NCBI GenBank assembly: GCA_021397835.1 | Contig: JAJFZO010000263.1 | Coordinates: 419,501-483,500 of the forward strand | DNA: 64,000 bases | Direction: 5' to 3' | DNA from: Moringa oleifera | Lineage: Eukaryota; Streptophyta; Magnoliopsida; Brassicales; Moringaceae | Shown: in pieces, positions 13,201-26,650 of the stretch | Position numbering within the stretch: position 1 is the stretch's first letter | How the letters are laid out: the number at the start of each line of letters is the position of its first letter | Made by a program: the position numbers and the translations under genes | Notes under the pieces: generated by a model | Databases searched by the model: none | What the model was told of the DNA's origin: nothing | What the model saw: only the letters and a program-made list of their open reading frames with translations

Positions 13201-15769
13201 TGCTAGTGCCTGCATTAAGGGAGACTACTGATTATCGCGTGGCTGTTTCTGGTATTAGGAAAGCCCAACAACTACTGCAGGAAAGTTATTGGTATTAGCG
13301 ACTACAGAACTACTACTGAGGGGAAGTTATTAGTGTTAAGAGACACCGATGTCAGCACAAGGTAAACCAGGAGACTTCTCAATTACTTCTGCAGGCAGTT
13401 GCTCATGTTGATAGATGCGAGTAATAACACTAAGGGACCCTAGCTATGACTGCATGATAGTTGCTATTGTTGGAAGAGCCCAACGACTAATATTTGGATA
13501 GTCATTGGCACTGGTAGAGGCCAGTGGTAGCACAGAGGGACCTATGCAATGACCCAGCTATAGTTCTGGTGTCAGTAGTGATCTACGCTGGGTTCCCCCA
13601 ACGATGGCCTAATGGTTGTCACTGGCATAGGTAGACGCGAGGGCAAGCACTAGATGAGCTTCATGATTCCCTAGTAGTAGTGGTGGGCATTAGGAGAGCC
13701 CAATGACTATCATGAAGAAGTCGCTAATGTCAGTGGACCTTCCTGCTAACTTTGAAAGGTAGTTACGAGTGTTGGTAGATGTCGACATCGATTCTAGGGG
13801 AACCTTGGGAGAGCCTTGTCATTTTTGTGAAGAAATTGTCGGTATTTGTAAACGCTAGTACTAGCATAAGGGAAGCCCAACGATTACCCCATGACAGCCG
13901 CTGCTATTAGTATAGCCCTATGACTATAGTTGGGCAGTCAGTGGTATAGGTAGACGCGAGAGCAAGCACTAAAAGGGCCCAATGACTTTCCAGCCTTTCT
14001 TGAGGGGTAGTTATAGGTGCTGGTAAATGATGAAATTAGGAAACGCTAATGCCGACATCGGGGGAGCCCAACGACAACCTTGAGGTAGTCACTAGATTTA
14101 GGAGATCTCAATAACTGTTTTCGGGCAGTCGCAGACGCAAGTAAATCGTTGAGTAAGTACTAAAGCAACTCATCAATAACCTTGCGACAATCAGGGGCCT
14201 TACCAGACATCTACTTTGGGTTTTCCTAACATTAGCCTAATGGCAGTTGCTGGCACACATAGACATGAAGGCAACCACAGAAGGAGTCGAACAACGAAGG
14301 TGCAGTAGTAATGGGCACTAAGAAAGCCCAAAAACTTCAGTAGGGACGTCGCTAGTGTTGGCAAATATCGCGCCAACTTTGAAGGAACCCAATAACTGCC
14401 GATTTATTATTACGAGGTAGTTATTAGTGTTAGCAGATGATGATACCAGCATAAGAGGAACCCAAGGACTGCGCAATCAGTATTGCGAGGTAGTCGTTAG
14501 TATCGATAGATGCTAGTGCTAGTACCAGGGCAATCTAGCGACGACCTAATTATAGTTACTCGCGTTGGTAGAGCCCAACGACTGTTATTGGGCAGTTGTT
14601 GATGCTAGTAGATGCCAGTACTTACACAAACAAAACACGACAAAGACCCAACGATAGTCACTAAAGCTGCCAAAGATCTATTGTGAGTTAATGATTGCCT
14701 AATGAAGTCGTTGTTGGCATTGCGAGAGCCTAACGACGATTGTTGGGAAGTCGTTGGGGCTGGTAGATGCTCGCGCTTATTTTTGGGGAACCCAACGATT
14801 ATCCAACTACTATAGTGGGGTAGTTATTGGTGTTGGCACACGCCGACGCCAGCACCAGGTGAACTGAAAGAGTTCCCTACTATTGCTACGGGTAGTTGGT
14901 GGTGTTGATAAATGCGAGTGCCAGCATTGAGGGTGATTAATGATGATCGCATGACTATTGTTGGTAGTGGGAAAGCCTAACAACTATTGCAGGAAAGGTA
15001 TTGGTTTTGGTAGATGCTCGTTCAAGCTTTAAGGGAGCCAATGACTTTCTCAGCTACCAGTGCGGGGTAGTTGTTTGTGTTGGCAAGCATTGATGACAGA
15101 ATGAGGAGAATTAAGAGACTTCTAAGCTATTTTTGCAGGCAGTTCATGTCGATAGACGCTAATGCCAGCACCGAGGACCCTAGCGATGACTGCATGAATG
15201 TTATTGGTGTTGGAAGAACCCAACGACTGATGTTGGGGTAGTCGTTGACACTGACAGAAGGCAGTGCCAGCACTTGGGTAGCTAAGCAATGACCCAGCGA
15301 TAACTGGTCAAGTCAATGGAGATTTGCGTTGGGTTCCCCCAACGATGGCCTAACAGTTGTTGCTAGCGTGGGCAGACCCTTGTGCCAACTTTGAGAGGAC
15401 CCAACAGCTGCCTTGCCACTACTACTGGGTAGTTACGAGTGTTGGCAGACACTGACGTCCATACTAGGAGAACCAAGGGACAACCTTGTCATTTATGTGA
15501 AGAAATTATCAGTGTGAGTAAATGCTAGTACTAGCACAGGGGAAGCCCAACGATTACCTCATGACAATCACTAGTGTTGGGAGACCTTTACGACTATAGC
15601 TAGGCAGTGACTGCCGTAAGTAGACGCGAAGACAAGCACTAACAGAGCCCAATGAGTGTCTAGTCTTTGTTGTGGGGTAATTATAAGTATTGGTAAATGA
15701 AAAAATTGGGAAAATGCTAGTACCGGCACTAGGGGAGCCCAGCGATGACTCTTAGATAGTCACTAGATT

Positions 15770-17687
15770 TAAAACTAGAGCAACTTAGCAATGATGTAAC
15801 GATAGTCGCGGGCCTTAGCAAAATCAGTGTTGGGTTTCCCTATCGTGAAGGCAACCACCAAAGAAGTCGAACGACGAAGTAGTAATAGTAGTGGACACTA
15901 GGAGAGCTCAAAAACTTATGCTGGGATTTCATTCGTGCTCGCACGCACTTGCACCAGCTTTGAAGGAACCGAGCAACTTTCGAGTCATTATTACAGGGTA
16001 GTTATTAGTGTTGGGAAATGATGACAACAGCAAAAGAGGAACTCAAAGACTACACAACCAGTGTTATCGCGTAGATGTTAGTATCGATAGATGCTAGTGC
16101 TAGTACCGGGCCAACGTAGTGACGACCTAATCATAGTCACTCAATTTCGTAGAGCCTAATGACTAGTATTGGGCAGTCGTTGATGCCAGTAGATGCCTGC
16201 CTTTGCATGAATAAAACTCAGTAAAGACCCCATGATAGTCACTAAAGTTGCCAAACATCTACGTTGGGTTGCCCCAATGATTGCCCAATGGCAATCATTG
16301 TTGGCGTTATGAGAGCCTAATGACGACTGTTGGGAAGTCGTTGAGGCATGCAGATGCTAGTGCTAATTTTTAGAATACCCAACAACACTAGCACTAGGTC
16401 AACCAAAAGACTTCCCTCTTATTGTAGCACGCAATTGCTGGTGTCGATAAACGCCCATGCCAGCATCGAGGGAGACTAAGGATGACCACATGACTATTAC
16501 TGGTATTGGGAAATCCCAATGATTATTGTGAAGATGTCACTGGTGCTAGTAGAGTGTTGTGCCAAATTTGAGGGGATCCAACGGCTGCCTTGCTACTACT
16601 ACTAGGTACTTACGGGTGTTGGCAGACACCGAAGCCAACACTAGGGGAACCTAGGGATAGCTTTGTGATTTTTGCGTGGCAATTGTCGACTAGTACTAGT
16701 ATTAGGGAATCCTAACGATCACCCCTTGACAGTCACAAGTGTTGGGAGAGCCCAATGACTATAGCTAGACAATCATTGGCGTTGGTAGATTTGAGGGCAA
16801 GTACTAAAAGAGCCTAACGATTGTTGAGCTTTTATTGTTGGGCAGTTATAGGTGTTGGCAGAAGACGGCTTTGGGAAGTACTAGTGTCAGCCCCGGAGGC
16901 ACCCAGTGATAACCCTTTGATAGTCACTAGATTTAGGAGAGCCCAATAACTTTTGTCGGGCAATCACACACGTTGGTAGACCGCTGCATCAGTACTAAAG
17001 CAACTCAGCAATGACCTAGCGATAGTCGTGGGCCTTAGTAGACATCAGCATTGGGTTTTCGTAACATTAGCATAGTGGTAGTTGCTAGCATAGATAAACA
17101 TGAAGGCAACCAAAGAAGAAGTCCAACGACGACCCGTAGTAGTAGTGGGCACTGGGAGAGCCTAAAAACTTATCCAGTGACATCATTGGTGCTCGTTGAC
17201 ACTTGTACCAGCTTTGAACGAACCCAACGAGTGGCGAGTCATTGTTACAGGGTAGTTATTAGTGTTGGCAGACGATGACACCAACATGAGAGGAACCCAA
17301 GGACTGCATAACAAGTATTGCAGGGTAGTTGTTAGCATCGATAGACACTAGTACTAGTACTGGGGCAACCTAACGATGACCTAATGATAGTTGCTCGCAT
17401 TGGTACAGCCCAATGACTATAGTTGGACAGTCGTTGATGATGGTAAATGCCAGTGTTGGCATAAAAAAAGCTGAGCGAGGACCCAACAATGGTCAGTAAA
17501 GCTGCCAAACATCTATGCTGGGTTGCCCGAATGATTGCCCAATGGCAGTCATTGTTGGCGTTACGAAAGCCTAACGACAGTTGTTCAGATGCAATTGGGG
17601 TAGGCAGATGCTTGTCCTCATTTTCAGGGAACTTATCGGTTGCCCAACTACTATTGTGGGGTCGTTACTGGTCTTGGCACAGTAGAT
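15770..17687. repeat. Two internally deleted satellite units
   Basis: The unit from about 15770 is about 1.2 kb and the unit from 16968 only about 720 bp, against 1,777 bp for a full unit. The junctions are visible: near 15763 the end of one unit runs straight into the start region of the next, near 16386 about 90 bp is missing, and near 17688 the middle of a unit (TGGTCTTGGCACAG) joins the TAGATCGCAGCGTC start region. These are simple deletions between related sub-repeats, as expected from unequal crossing-over or replication slippage. Confidence 0.75.
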
Positions 17688-19403
17688 CGCAGCGTCAGTA
17701 CTAGAGCAACTCAACAATGACCTAGTGATAGCCGCAAGCCTTAATGGACATCAGCGTTGGGTTTTCCTAGCATTAGCCTAGTTGTAGTTTCTTGCACAGG
17801 TAAACATGAAGGCAATCACAAAAGGAGTCGAACAACAACGTAGCAGTAGCAGTGGGCACCAGGAGAGCCCAAGAACTTATGCAACGGTATAGGTAGACAG
17901 TCATGCCCACTTTGAAAGAACTTAGCAAATACCGAGTTATTATTGCGAGGTAGTCATTAGTGTTGGCATATGATGACACCAGCATAAGAGGAACACACGG
18001 ACTACCCAACAATCATTACGAGGTAGTTGTTAGCATCGATAGACACTAATACTAGCACCGAGGCAACCTAACGATGATCCAATGATAGTCACTCGCGTAG
18101 GTAGAGCTCGATGACTACTGTTGGGCATTCGTTGATACTAGTAGATGCCAGTGCTAGCACAAAAAAAGCTGAGCAAGGACACAACGATAGTCACTAAAGT
18201 TACCAAAATCTATGCTGGGTCACCCCAATGATTGCCCAATGGCAATCATTGTTGGCGTTAGGAGAGCCTAACGATGGTTGTTCGGATGTAGTTGGGGTAG
18301 GCAAATGCTTGCACTCATTTTTAGGGAACCCAACGGGTGCCCAACTGCTATTGTGGGGTAGTTATTGGTGTTTGCACATGCCGACGCCAACACTAGGTGA
18401 ACCAAAAAACTTTCTTCTTATTGCTACATGTAGTTACTAGTGTCGGTAGACGTAATTTCCAGAATGGAAGAAGACTAATGATGATCGCATGACTGTTACT
18501 GGTATTGGGAAAGCCCAACAACTATTGTGGGAAAGTTGTTGGAGCTGACAGATGCTCGCTCCAGCTTAGAAGGAACCAAGTACTACTCAGCTACTAGTGC
18601 GGGGCAGTTGTTGGTGTTGGCAGACATCAACGTCAAAAAAAGGTGAAACAAGAGACTCTTAGCTATTTCTAAAAGTAGTTGCTCATGTCTATAGACGCTA
18701 GTACCAGCATTAAGGGACACTAATGATAACTACATGATAGTTGCTATTCTTGAAAAAGCTTGACGACTCATGTTGGGCAATCGTCGACACTAGTAGAGGC
18801 CAACACCAGTACTAAGGGAGCTATGCAATGATCGAGTGATAGTTGCTAGTATCGGTAGAGATTTACCCTATGTTCCCCATCGATGGCCTAACGTTTATCG
18901 CTAGCGTAGGTAGACGTGATGACAAGCAGTATAGGAGCTTAAGGATGCCCTAATTATAGTGGTTGGCATTAGGAGAGCTCAATTATGGTTGTAAAGAAGC
19001 CCCTGGGGCTAGTAAACCCTCGTGCTAACTTTGAGGGGACCCAACGGCTACTGCACTACTACAGCAAGGTAGTTACTCATGTTGGCAAACACTGGCGCCG
19101 ACACTAGGGGAACCTAAGGACAACCCTGTCCTTTCTGCGAGGGAAGCCTAACAATTACCCTGTGATAATCGCTGCTGTTGGGAAAGCCCAACGACTATAG
19201 CTAAGCAGTCACTAGTGTAGGTAGACACAAATGCAAGCACTAAAAGAGCCTAATGATTGTCCAGCTTTTGTTATAGGGTAATTATAGTTATTGGCAAAAG
19301 ATGGCATTGGGACACACTAGTGTTGGTGTCGAGGAAGCCCAGCGAAGACCCTTTGAGAGTCACTGGATTGAGAAAAGCCCAACAATTATTGTCAAGTAAT
19401 TGC

Positions 19404-22400
19404 AGATGCCAGTAGATCACAGTGTCGATACTAGAACAACTCAGTAATGACCTAGCGACAGTTACCAGACATCAGCGTTGCGTTTTCCTAACATTAGCCT
19501 AGAGGGAGTTTGTGGCACAGGTAGACATGAAGGCAACCACAGAAGGAGTTGAACAATGACGTAGCAGTAGTAGTGGGCACTAGAAGAGGCCAAAAACTTA
19601 TATAGGGACGTCATTGATGTTGGCAGACACTTGCACCAGTTTTGAAAAAACCAAACGGATGTCAAGTTATTGTTGTAGGGTAGCTATTAATGTTGGCAGA
19701 TGATAACATCGACATAAAAGGAACTGAGAGACTACATAACTATTATTGCGGGGTAGTTGTTAGCATTGATAAACCCTAATACTAGCACTGGCGTAACCTA
19801 ACGATGACCCAATGATAGTCAATTGCATTGGTAGAGCCTAATGACTATTATTGGGCAATCGTTGATGCTCGTAGATGCTAGTGCTAGCACAAATGAAGCT
19901 GAGTGAGGACCTAATGGTAGTCACTAAAGCTGTCAAACCTTTACGCTAGGTTGCCCCAATGATTAGCTAATAGTAGTCGTTGTTGGCGTTAGGAGAGCCT
20001 AACGATGGCTATTCGGATGTTGTTAGGGCAGATAGATACTCGCGCTCATTTTTAAGGAACCCAATGATTGCCTAACTATAATTATGGGGTAGTTATTAGT
20101 GCTCTCAGATGCTCACTCTAGCTTTGGGGGAAACAACGACTATTCAGCTACTATTGTAAGGCAGTTGTTTGTGTTGGGAGACACGATGTCAGTATGAGGT
20201 GAATCGAGAGACTTCTTAGCTATTTCTACACGTAGTTGCTCATGTTGATAAACCCCAATGCCAGCATCGAGGGACACTAGCGATGACTACATGACAATTG
20301 CTGGTGTTGAAAAAGCCGAACGACTCATGTTGGGGTAGTCATCGTTACTAGTAGAGGCCAACACCAGCACTGAGGGAGCTATGCAATGATCTAGGGATAG
20401 TTACTAGTGTCGATAGTGATCTATACTAGGTTCCCTCAACGATGGCCTAACGATTGTCACTCGAGTAGGTAGATGCGAAGGCAATCATTAAAGGAGCTTA
20501 ATAATGCCATAGTTGTAGTGGATGGCATTGGGAGACCCTCATGCCAACTTTAAGGGGACCCGATGGCTGCCTTGCTACTATAACGAGGTAGTTATTGGTG
20601 TTGGCGAACACCAGTGCCAACACTAGGGTAACCCATGGATAGCTCTGTCATTTTTGCGAGGTAATTGTAGGTGATGGTAAACAATAGTACTAGCACCAGG
20701 GAAGCCCAACGATCACCATATGACCATTACTGGTGTTGGGAAAGCCCAATGACTATAGCTAAACAATTAGTGGCATGGGTAGGCGCGAAGGTAAGCACTA
20801 AAAGAGCCCAATAATTTTCCAGCTTTTATTGCAAGATAGTTATAGGTGTTGGCGAAATATAACATTTGGAAGCGCTAGTACCGATGTTAGGGAAGCCTAG
20901 CGAGGACCCTTTGATAGTCATAAGATTTAGGAAAGCCCAACAGCTATTGTCAGGCAATCGCAAACGCTACTAGATCATAGTATCAGCACTAGAGTAACTC
21001 AACAATGACCTAGTGATAGTTAGTAGACATCAGTGTTGGGTTTTCCTAACGTTAGCCTAGCGAGAGTTTTTAGAATAGGTAGACATGAAGGCAACCATAA
21101 AAGGAATTGAACGACGACGTAGCAGTAGTAATGGGCACTAGTAGAGCCCAAAAACTGATGCACAGGTGTCACTGTGCTGGCAAACACTCTCACCAGCTTT
21201 GATGAAACTCTACGATTGCTGAGTTATTGTTGCGAGATAGTTATTAATGTTGGCACATGATGACACTAGCTAAGAGGAACCCATAGACTGCCCAACGACT
21301 ATTGCGGGGTAGTTGTTCGCATCAATAGACGCTTGTACTAGTACCAGTACTAGGCTAACTTAACAATGACCCAATTATAATCATTCGCTTTGGTAGAGCC
21401 CAATGACTATTATTGGGCAGTCGTTGATGCTAGGAGATGTTGGTGCTTGCATAAAAAAAAAAAAAACTCAGCAAAGACCTAATGATAATTGCTAAAGCTG
21501 CCAAACATCTATGCTGGGTTGCCCAAATGATTGCTTAATTATAGTCGTTGTTGGCAGTACAAGAGCCTAACAACGGCTGTTGGGAAGTCGTTGAGGCACA
21601 AAAATGCTCGTGCTTATTTTTAGAGAACCAAACGATTGCCCAACTACTGTTGTGGTATAGTTATTGGTGTTGGCATACACCGATGCTAGCACTAGGTGAA
21701 CTAAAAGACTTCCCTCTTATTGTTGCGGGTAGTTATTGGTGTCGATAGACGCTAGTGCCAGCATCAATGGAGACTAATGATAACCGTATGACTATTACTG
21801 GTATTAGGACAGCCTAACAACTACTACGAGAAAGGTATTAGTGCTCATAAATGCTTGCTCTACCTTTGCGCGAACCAACAACTACAAAGCTACTAGTGTA
21901 GGGCTGTTGTTGGTGTTAGCAGACATCGATGTTAGCACGAGGCGAACCAAGAGACTTCTCAGCTGTTTCTGTAGGCAATTGCTCATGTCGATAGATGCTA
22001 GTGCCAACATCGGGGGACCCTAGCGATGACTGCATGACAGTTGCTAGTGTTGGAGAAGCCCAATGACTGATGTTGGGGTAGTCGTTAGCACTGGCAGAAG
22101 CTAGTGCCAACATTGACGGAGCTAAGCAACGGCCCAGCAATAACTGCTGGTATCGGTAGAGATCTACGCTGAGTTCCCCCAACGATGGCCTAACGGTTTT
22201 CGCTGGCATAGGTAGACTCAAGGGCAAGCACTACACGAGCTTAACAACACCTTAGTAGTAGTGGTCGGCATTGGGAGAGCCCAATGACTGTTGTCATCAA
22301 ATCACTAGTGCTAGTAGACGTCGTGCCAACTTTGAGGGGACCCCACGGCTGCCTTGCTACTACTACTAAGTAGTTATGGGCGACGACACTAAGGGAACCT

Positions 22401-25400
22401 AGGGACAGCCCTATCATTTTTGCGAGGTAGTTGTCGATGTGTGTAAATGCTAGTATTAGCACCAGAGAATCCAACGATCACCCCATGATTGTCACTAGTA
22501 TTAAGGGAGCCCAACAACTGTAGTTAGGTAGTCACTAGCGAAGGTAGATGCGAGGGCAAGCATTAAAAGATCCCAACGACTGTCTAGCTTTTATTGCGAG
22601 GTAATTATTAATATTGGGTGAAGGCGACATTCAGTAACACTAGAGCCAACATTGGTGGAGCCTAGCGATGACTTTTTGATTGTCAAAGGATTTAGGAGAG
22701 CCTAACAACTTTTTTCAGGCAATCACAACTACTAGTAAACCGCAAGATCATTATTAGAGCAACTCAGGAATGGCCTAGCGATAGTCGCAGGCCTTAGCTG
22801 ACATCAGCATTGGGTTCTCCTAGTGTTAGCCTAATGAGAGTTGCTGGCACTGGTAGACTTTAAGGCAACCACATAAGGAGTCGAACGATGATGTAGCAAC
22901 AGTAGTGGGCACTGGAGGGCCCAAAACTTATGTCAGGACGTCGCTGGTGCTGGCAGACACTCGCACCAACTTTGATGACACCAGCATAAGGGGAACCTAA
23001 GGATAACCCAATAATTATTTTGTGGTAGTTCTTAGCATCGATAGACACTAGGACTAGCATCGGGGCAACCTCACAATGACCTAATGATAGTTGCTCGTAT
23101 TAGAATAGCCCATTGACTACCATTGGGCAGTCATTGATGCTGGTAGATGCTAGAGCTGGCACAAATGAAACTCAATGAAGACCCAACGATAGTCACTAAA
23201 GCTGCCAAACATCTACATTGGGTTACCCTAATTATAGCCCAATGGCAATCGTTCTTGGCATTAGGAGAGCCTAACGACGGCTATTCGGATGTAGTTGGGG
23301 TAGGTAAATGCTTGCACTAATTTTTAGGGAACCCAACAGGTGCCCAACTGCTACTGCAAGAAACTTATTCGTGCTAATAGATGCTCGCTTTAACTTTGGC
23401 AAAACCATCAATTATTTAGCTACTAATGTGGGGCAGTTTTTGGTGTTGAGAGACACCGATGTCATTACGAGGCAAAGAAGAGACTTCTTAACTATTTCTG
23501 CAGGCAGTTGCTCATGTCGGGAGATGTGAATACCAGCATTAGGGGACCCTAGCGATGACTACATGATAGTCAGCTATGTTTGAAGAGCCCAATGACTGAT
23601 ATTGGGGTAGTCATCGGCACTAGTAGAGGCCAGCGCCATCATAAGGGGAGCTATGCAATGATCCAACGATAGCTACTAGTATCAGTATAGATCTGCACTG
23701 GGTTCCCCCAAGTTTGACTAAAGGTTATCATTAGCGTAAGTAGACGCGAGAGCAAGCACTAAACGAGCTTAATAATGCCCTAGTAATAATGGTTGGCATT
23801 GGGAGAGCCCAATGACTATCGTGAAGAAGTTGTTGGTGCTAGTAGACCCTTATGCCAAGTTCAAGGGGGCCTAACGGCTACTGTTCTACTACTACTAGGT
23901 AGTTACGGGTGTTGGCCGACATTGATGCTGACACTAGGGGAACTTACGGAGAGCCTTGTCATTTCTGTGAGGTAGTTATCAGTGTCTGTAAACACTAGTA
24001 CTAGCACAATCGAAGCCCAACGATTACCCCATGATAGTCGCTCATATTGAGGGAGCCCTATGATTGTAGATAAGAAGTCGCTGGCATAGGTAGAAGCGAG
24101 GGCAACCACTAAAAGAGCCCGACCACAGTCCATCCTTTATTGCGGGGTAGCTATAGGTACTAGAAGATGACGAAATTAGGAAATGCTGGTGTCGGCATTG
24201 GGGGAGCCCAAAGACAACCCTTAGATAGTCACTAGATTTAGAAGAGCCCAACAAGTGATATTAGGCAATCACATATGCTAGTAGATCGGATAGTCAATAC
24301 TAGAGTAACTCAGCAATGGCCTAGTGACGAGCGCATGCCTTAGTAGACATTAGAATTGGGTTTTTCAGTCATTAGCCTAATGGCAACTGCTGGCACAGGT
24401 AGACATGATAGTAATTGTAAAAGGAGTCAAACAACAAAGTAGCAGTAGTAGTGGGCACTGAAAAAGCCCAAAAATTTATGTATGGACATTGCTGGTGCCG
24501 ACAAACACTCATGCCAACTTTTAAGGAGGCAAGCGACTGTCGAGTCATTGTTACAAGGTAATTATTAGTGTAGGCAAATGATGATACTAGCATAAGAGGA
24601 ACCCAAGGACTGCGTAACCAGTATTGCGGGGTAGTTGTTAGCATCAATAGATGCTATTTCTCGTACTCAGGTAACCTAGCAATGAGCCAATGATAATAGC
24701 TCGCGTTGGTAGATCCTAATGATCGCTATTGGTCAATTGTTGATCCTAGTAAATGCCAGTGCTTGCACAAACAAAACTTGACGAAGACCTAATGATAGCC
24801 ACTAAAGCTGCCAAACATTTATAATGGGTTTCCCCAATGATTGCCTAATGGCTGTCGTTGTTGGCATTATGAGAGCCTCACGATTACTGTAGGGAAATCA
24901 TTAGGCGCAGGTAGATGCTCGCACTCATTTTTAGGGAACCTAACTATTGTCCAACCACTGTTATAGGGTAGTTATTAGTGTTAGCAGACGCCAATGCTCT
25001 CATTAGGTGAACTAAAAGACTTTCCTCATATTGCTGCGAGCTGTTGCTGGTGTCGATAAACGTGAATACCAACATAGAGGGACACTAACGATGACCGCAT
25101 GACTGTTGTTAATATTGGGAAAGCCCAATAACTACTGCGGGAAACGTGTTGGTGCTCGCAAATGCTCGCTTCAGATTTGCGGGAACCAACGACTGCTCAG
25201 CTACTAATGCGGGGTTGTTGTTGGTGTTGGTAGACATCAATGTCAGTACTAGAAGAACCAAGAGGCTTGTCAGCTATTTTTGCAGGCAGTTGCTCATGTC
25301 GATAGATGCTAGTGCCAGCATCAGGAGACCCTGGCAGGCCCCAATGACTAATGTTAGAGGAGCCCAATGACTAATGTTAGGACAGTAATCGGCCCTGGAA

Positions 25401-26650
25401 GAGGCTAGCACCAGCACTGGAGGAACTAAACAAAGGCCTAGTGATTACTGCTGGGGTCGATAGAGATTTGCGTTAGGTTTTCTTCTAAGATGGCCTAACG
25501 GTTGTAGTTGGCATAGGAAGACGTGAGGGCATGCACTCGACGAGTTTAACGAGAGCCTAGTAGTAGTGGTCGGTATTGAGAGAGCCTAACGATTATTGTG
25601 AACAAATCGCTGGCGCTAGTAAACCATCGTGCTAACTTCAAGGGGACCCAACGCCTGCCTTGCTACTACTACTAGGCAGTTACGGTTGTTGACAGACAAC
25701 GGTGCCAACACTTGGGGAACCTAGGGATAGCATTATCATTTATGCAAGGCAATTGTCAGTGTGTGTAAACATTAGTATTAGCATCAGGAAAGCCCAACGA
25801 TCACCCCATGATCGTTGCTAGAGTTGGGGGAGCCCAACGACTGTAGATTGGCAGTCACCAGTGGAGGTAGATGCAAGGGCAAGCACCGAAAGAGCACAAC
25901 GACTGTCCGGCTTTTTTTGCAAGGTAGTTATTAGTGTTGGTTGAAGGTGACATTCAGAAACACTAGTATCGGCATTGAGGGAGCTTAGCGATGATCGTTT
26001 GATTGTCAAATGATTTAGGAGAGCCCAATAACTTTTTTCAGGAAATCACAAATGCTAATAGACCGTTAAGTCAGTACTAGAGCAACTCTGCAATGACATA
26101 GCGACAGTCGCAGGCCTTAGTAGATATTAGCATTGGGTTATCCTATAGTTAGCCTAGTGGCAGTTGCTAGCACATGTAGACGTGAAGGCAACCATAAAAG
26201 GAGTTGAACGACGAACTAGCAGTAGTAATGGGCACTAGAAGAGCCCAAAAACTTATGCAGGGACATCGTTGCTGCTGGCAGACTCTCGCACCTACTTTAA
26301 AGGAGCCCAGCGACTACTGTGCCATTTTTACGGGGTGGTTATTAGTGTTGGGAGATGATGACACCAACAAAAGAGGAACCCAAAGACTGTGCAATTAGTA
26401 TTGTGTGATAGTTGTTAGCATCGATAAATCTAGTGCTAGTACCGGGGCAACCTAGCGATGACGCAATGATAGTCGCTCGCGTTAGAAGAGCCTAATGACT
26501 ACTAATGCGCTGTCGTTGATGTTAGTAAATGTCAGTGCTTGCACAAATAAAAAACGACGAAGACCCAACGATAGTCAAAAAAGCTGCCAAACATCTACTG
26601 TGGGTTACCCCATTAATTGCCTAATGGCAGTCGTTGTTGGCAATATGAGA
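19404..26650. repeat. Satellite block A, duplicated at 44454-52058
   Basis: Five consecutive units (landmarks at about 19480, 21038, 22812, 24358 and 26135) carry private variants that recur in the same order at about 44531, 46301, 48081, 49768 and 51537. Examples are GGAGTTTGTGGCACAGG in the first, ACTAGTACCAGTAC in the second, AGTAACACTAG and GTCAAAGG in the third, GGGTTTTTCAGTCATTAGC in the fourth, and GGCAATATGAGA at the end. The offsets are 25.05-25.4 kb. This shows duplication of a multi-unit segment, not independent drift of single units. Confidence 0.75.
21453..21466 (+). repeat. A14 homopolymer in satellite
   Basis: A run of 14 A residues lies within a satellite unit where sister copies have ACAAACAAAACTC or similar. 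It is most simply slippage of a short A-rich stretch. No target duplication or retroposed sequence is seen next to it. Confidence 0.7.

Noticed and set aside
21453..21466. A14 run as the tail of a retroposed SINE or processed copy
   Set aside because: The sequence on both sides is ordinary satellite in register with other units, and no target duplication is present.
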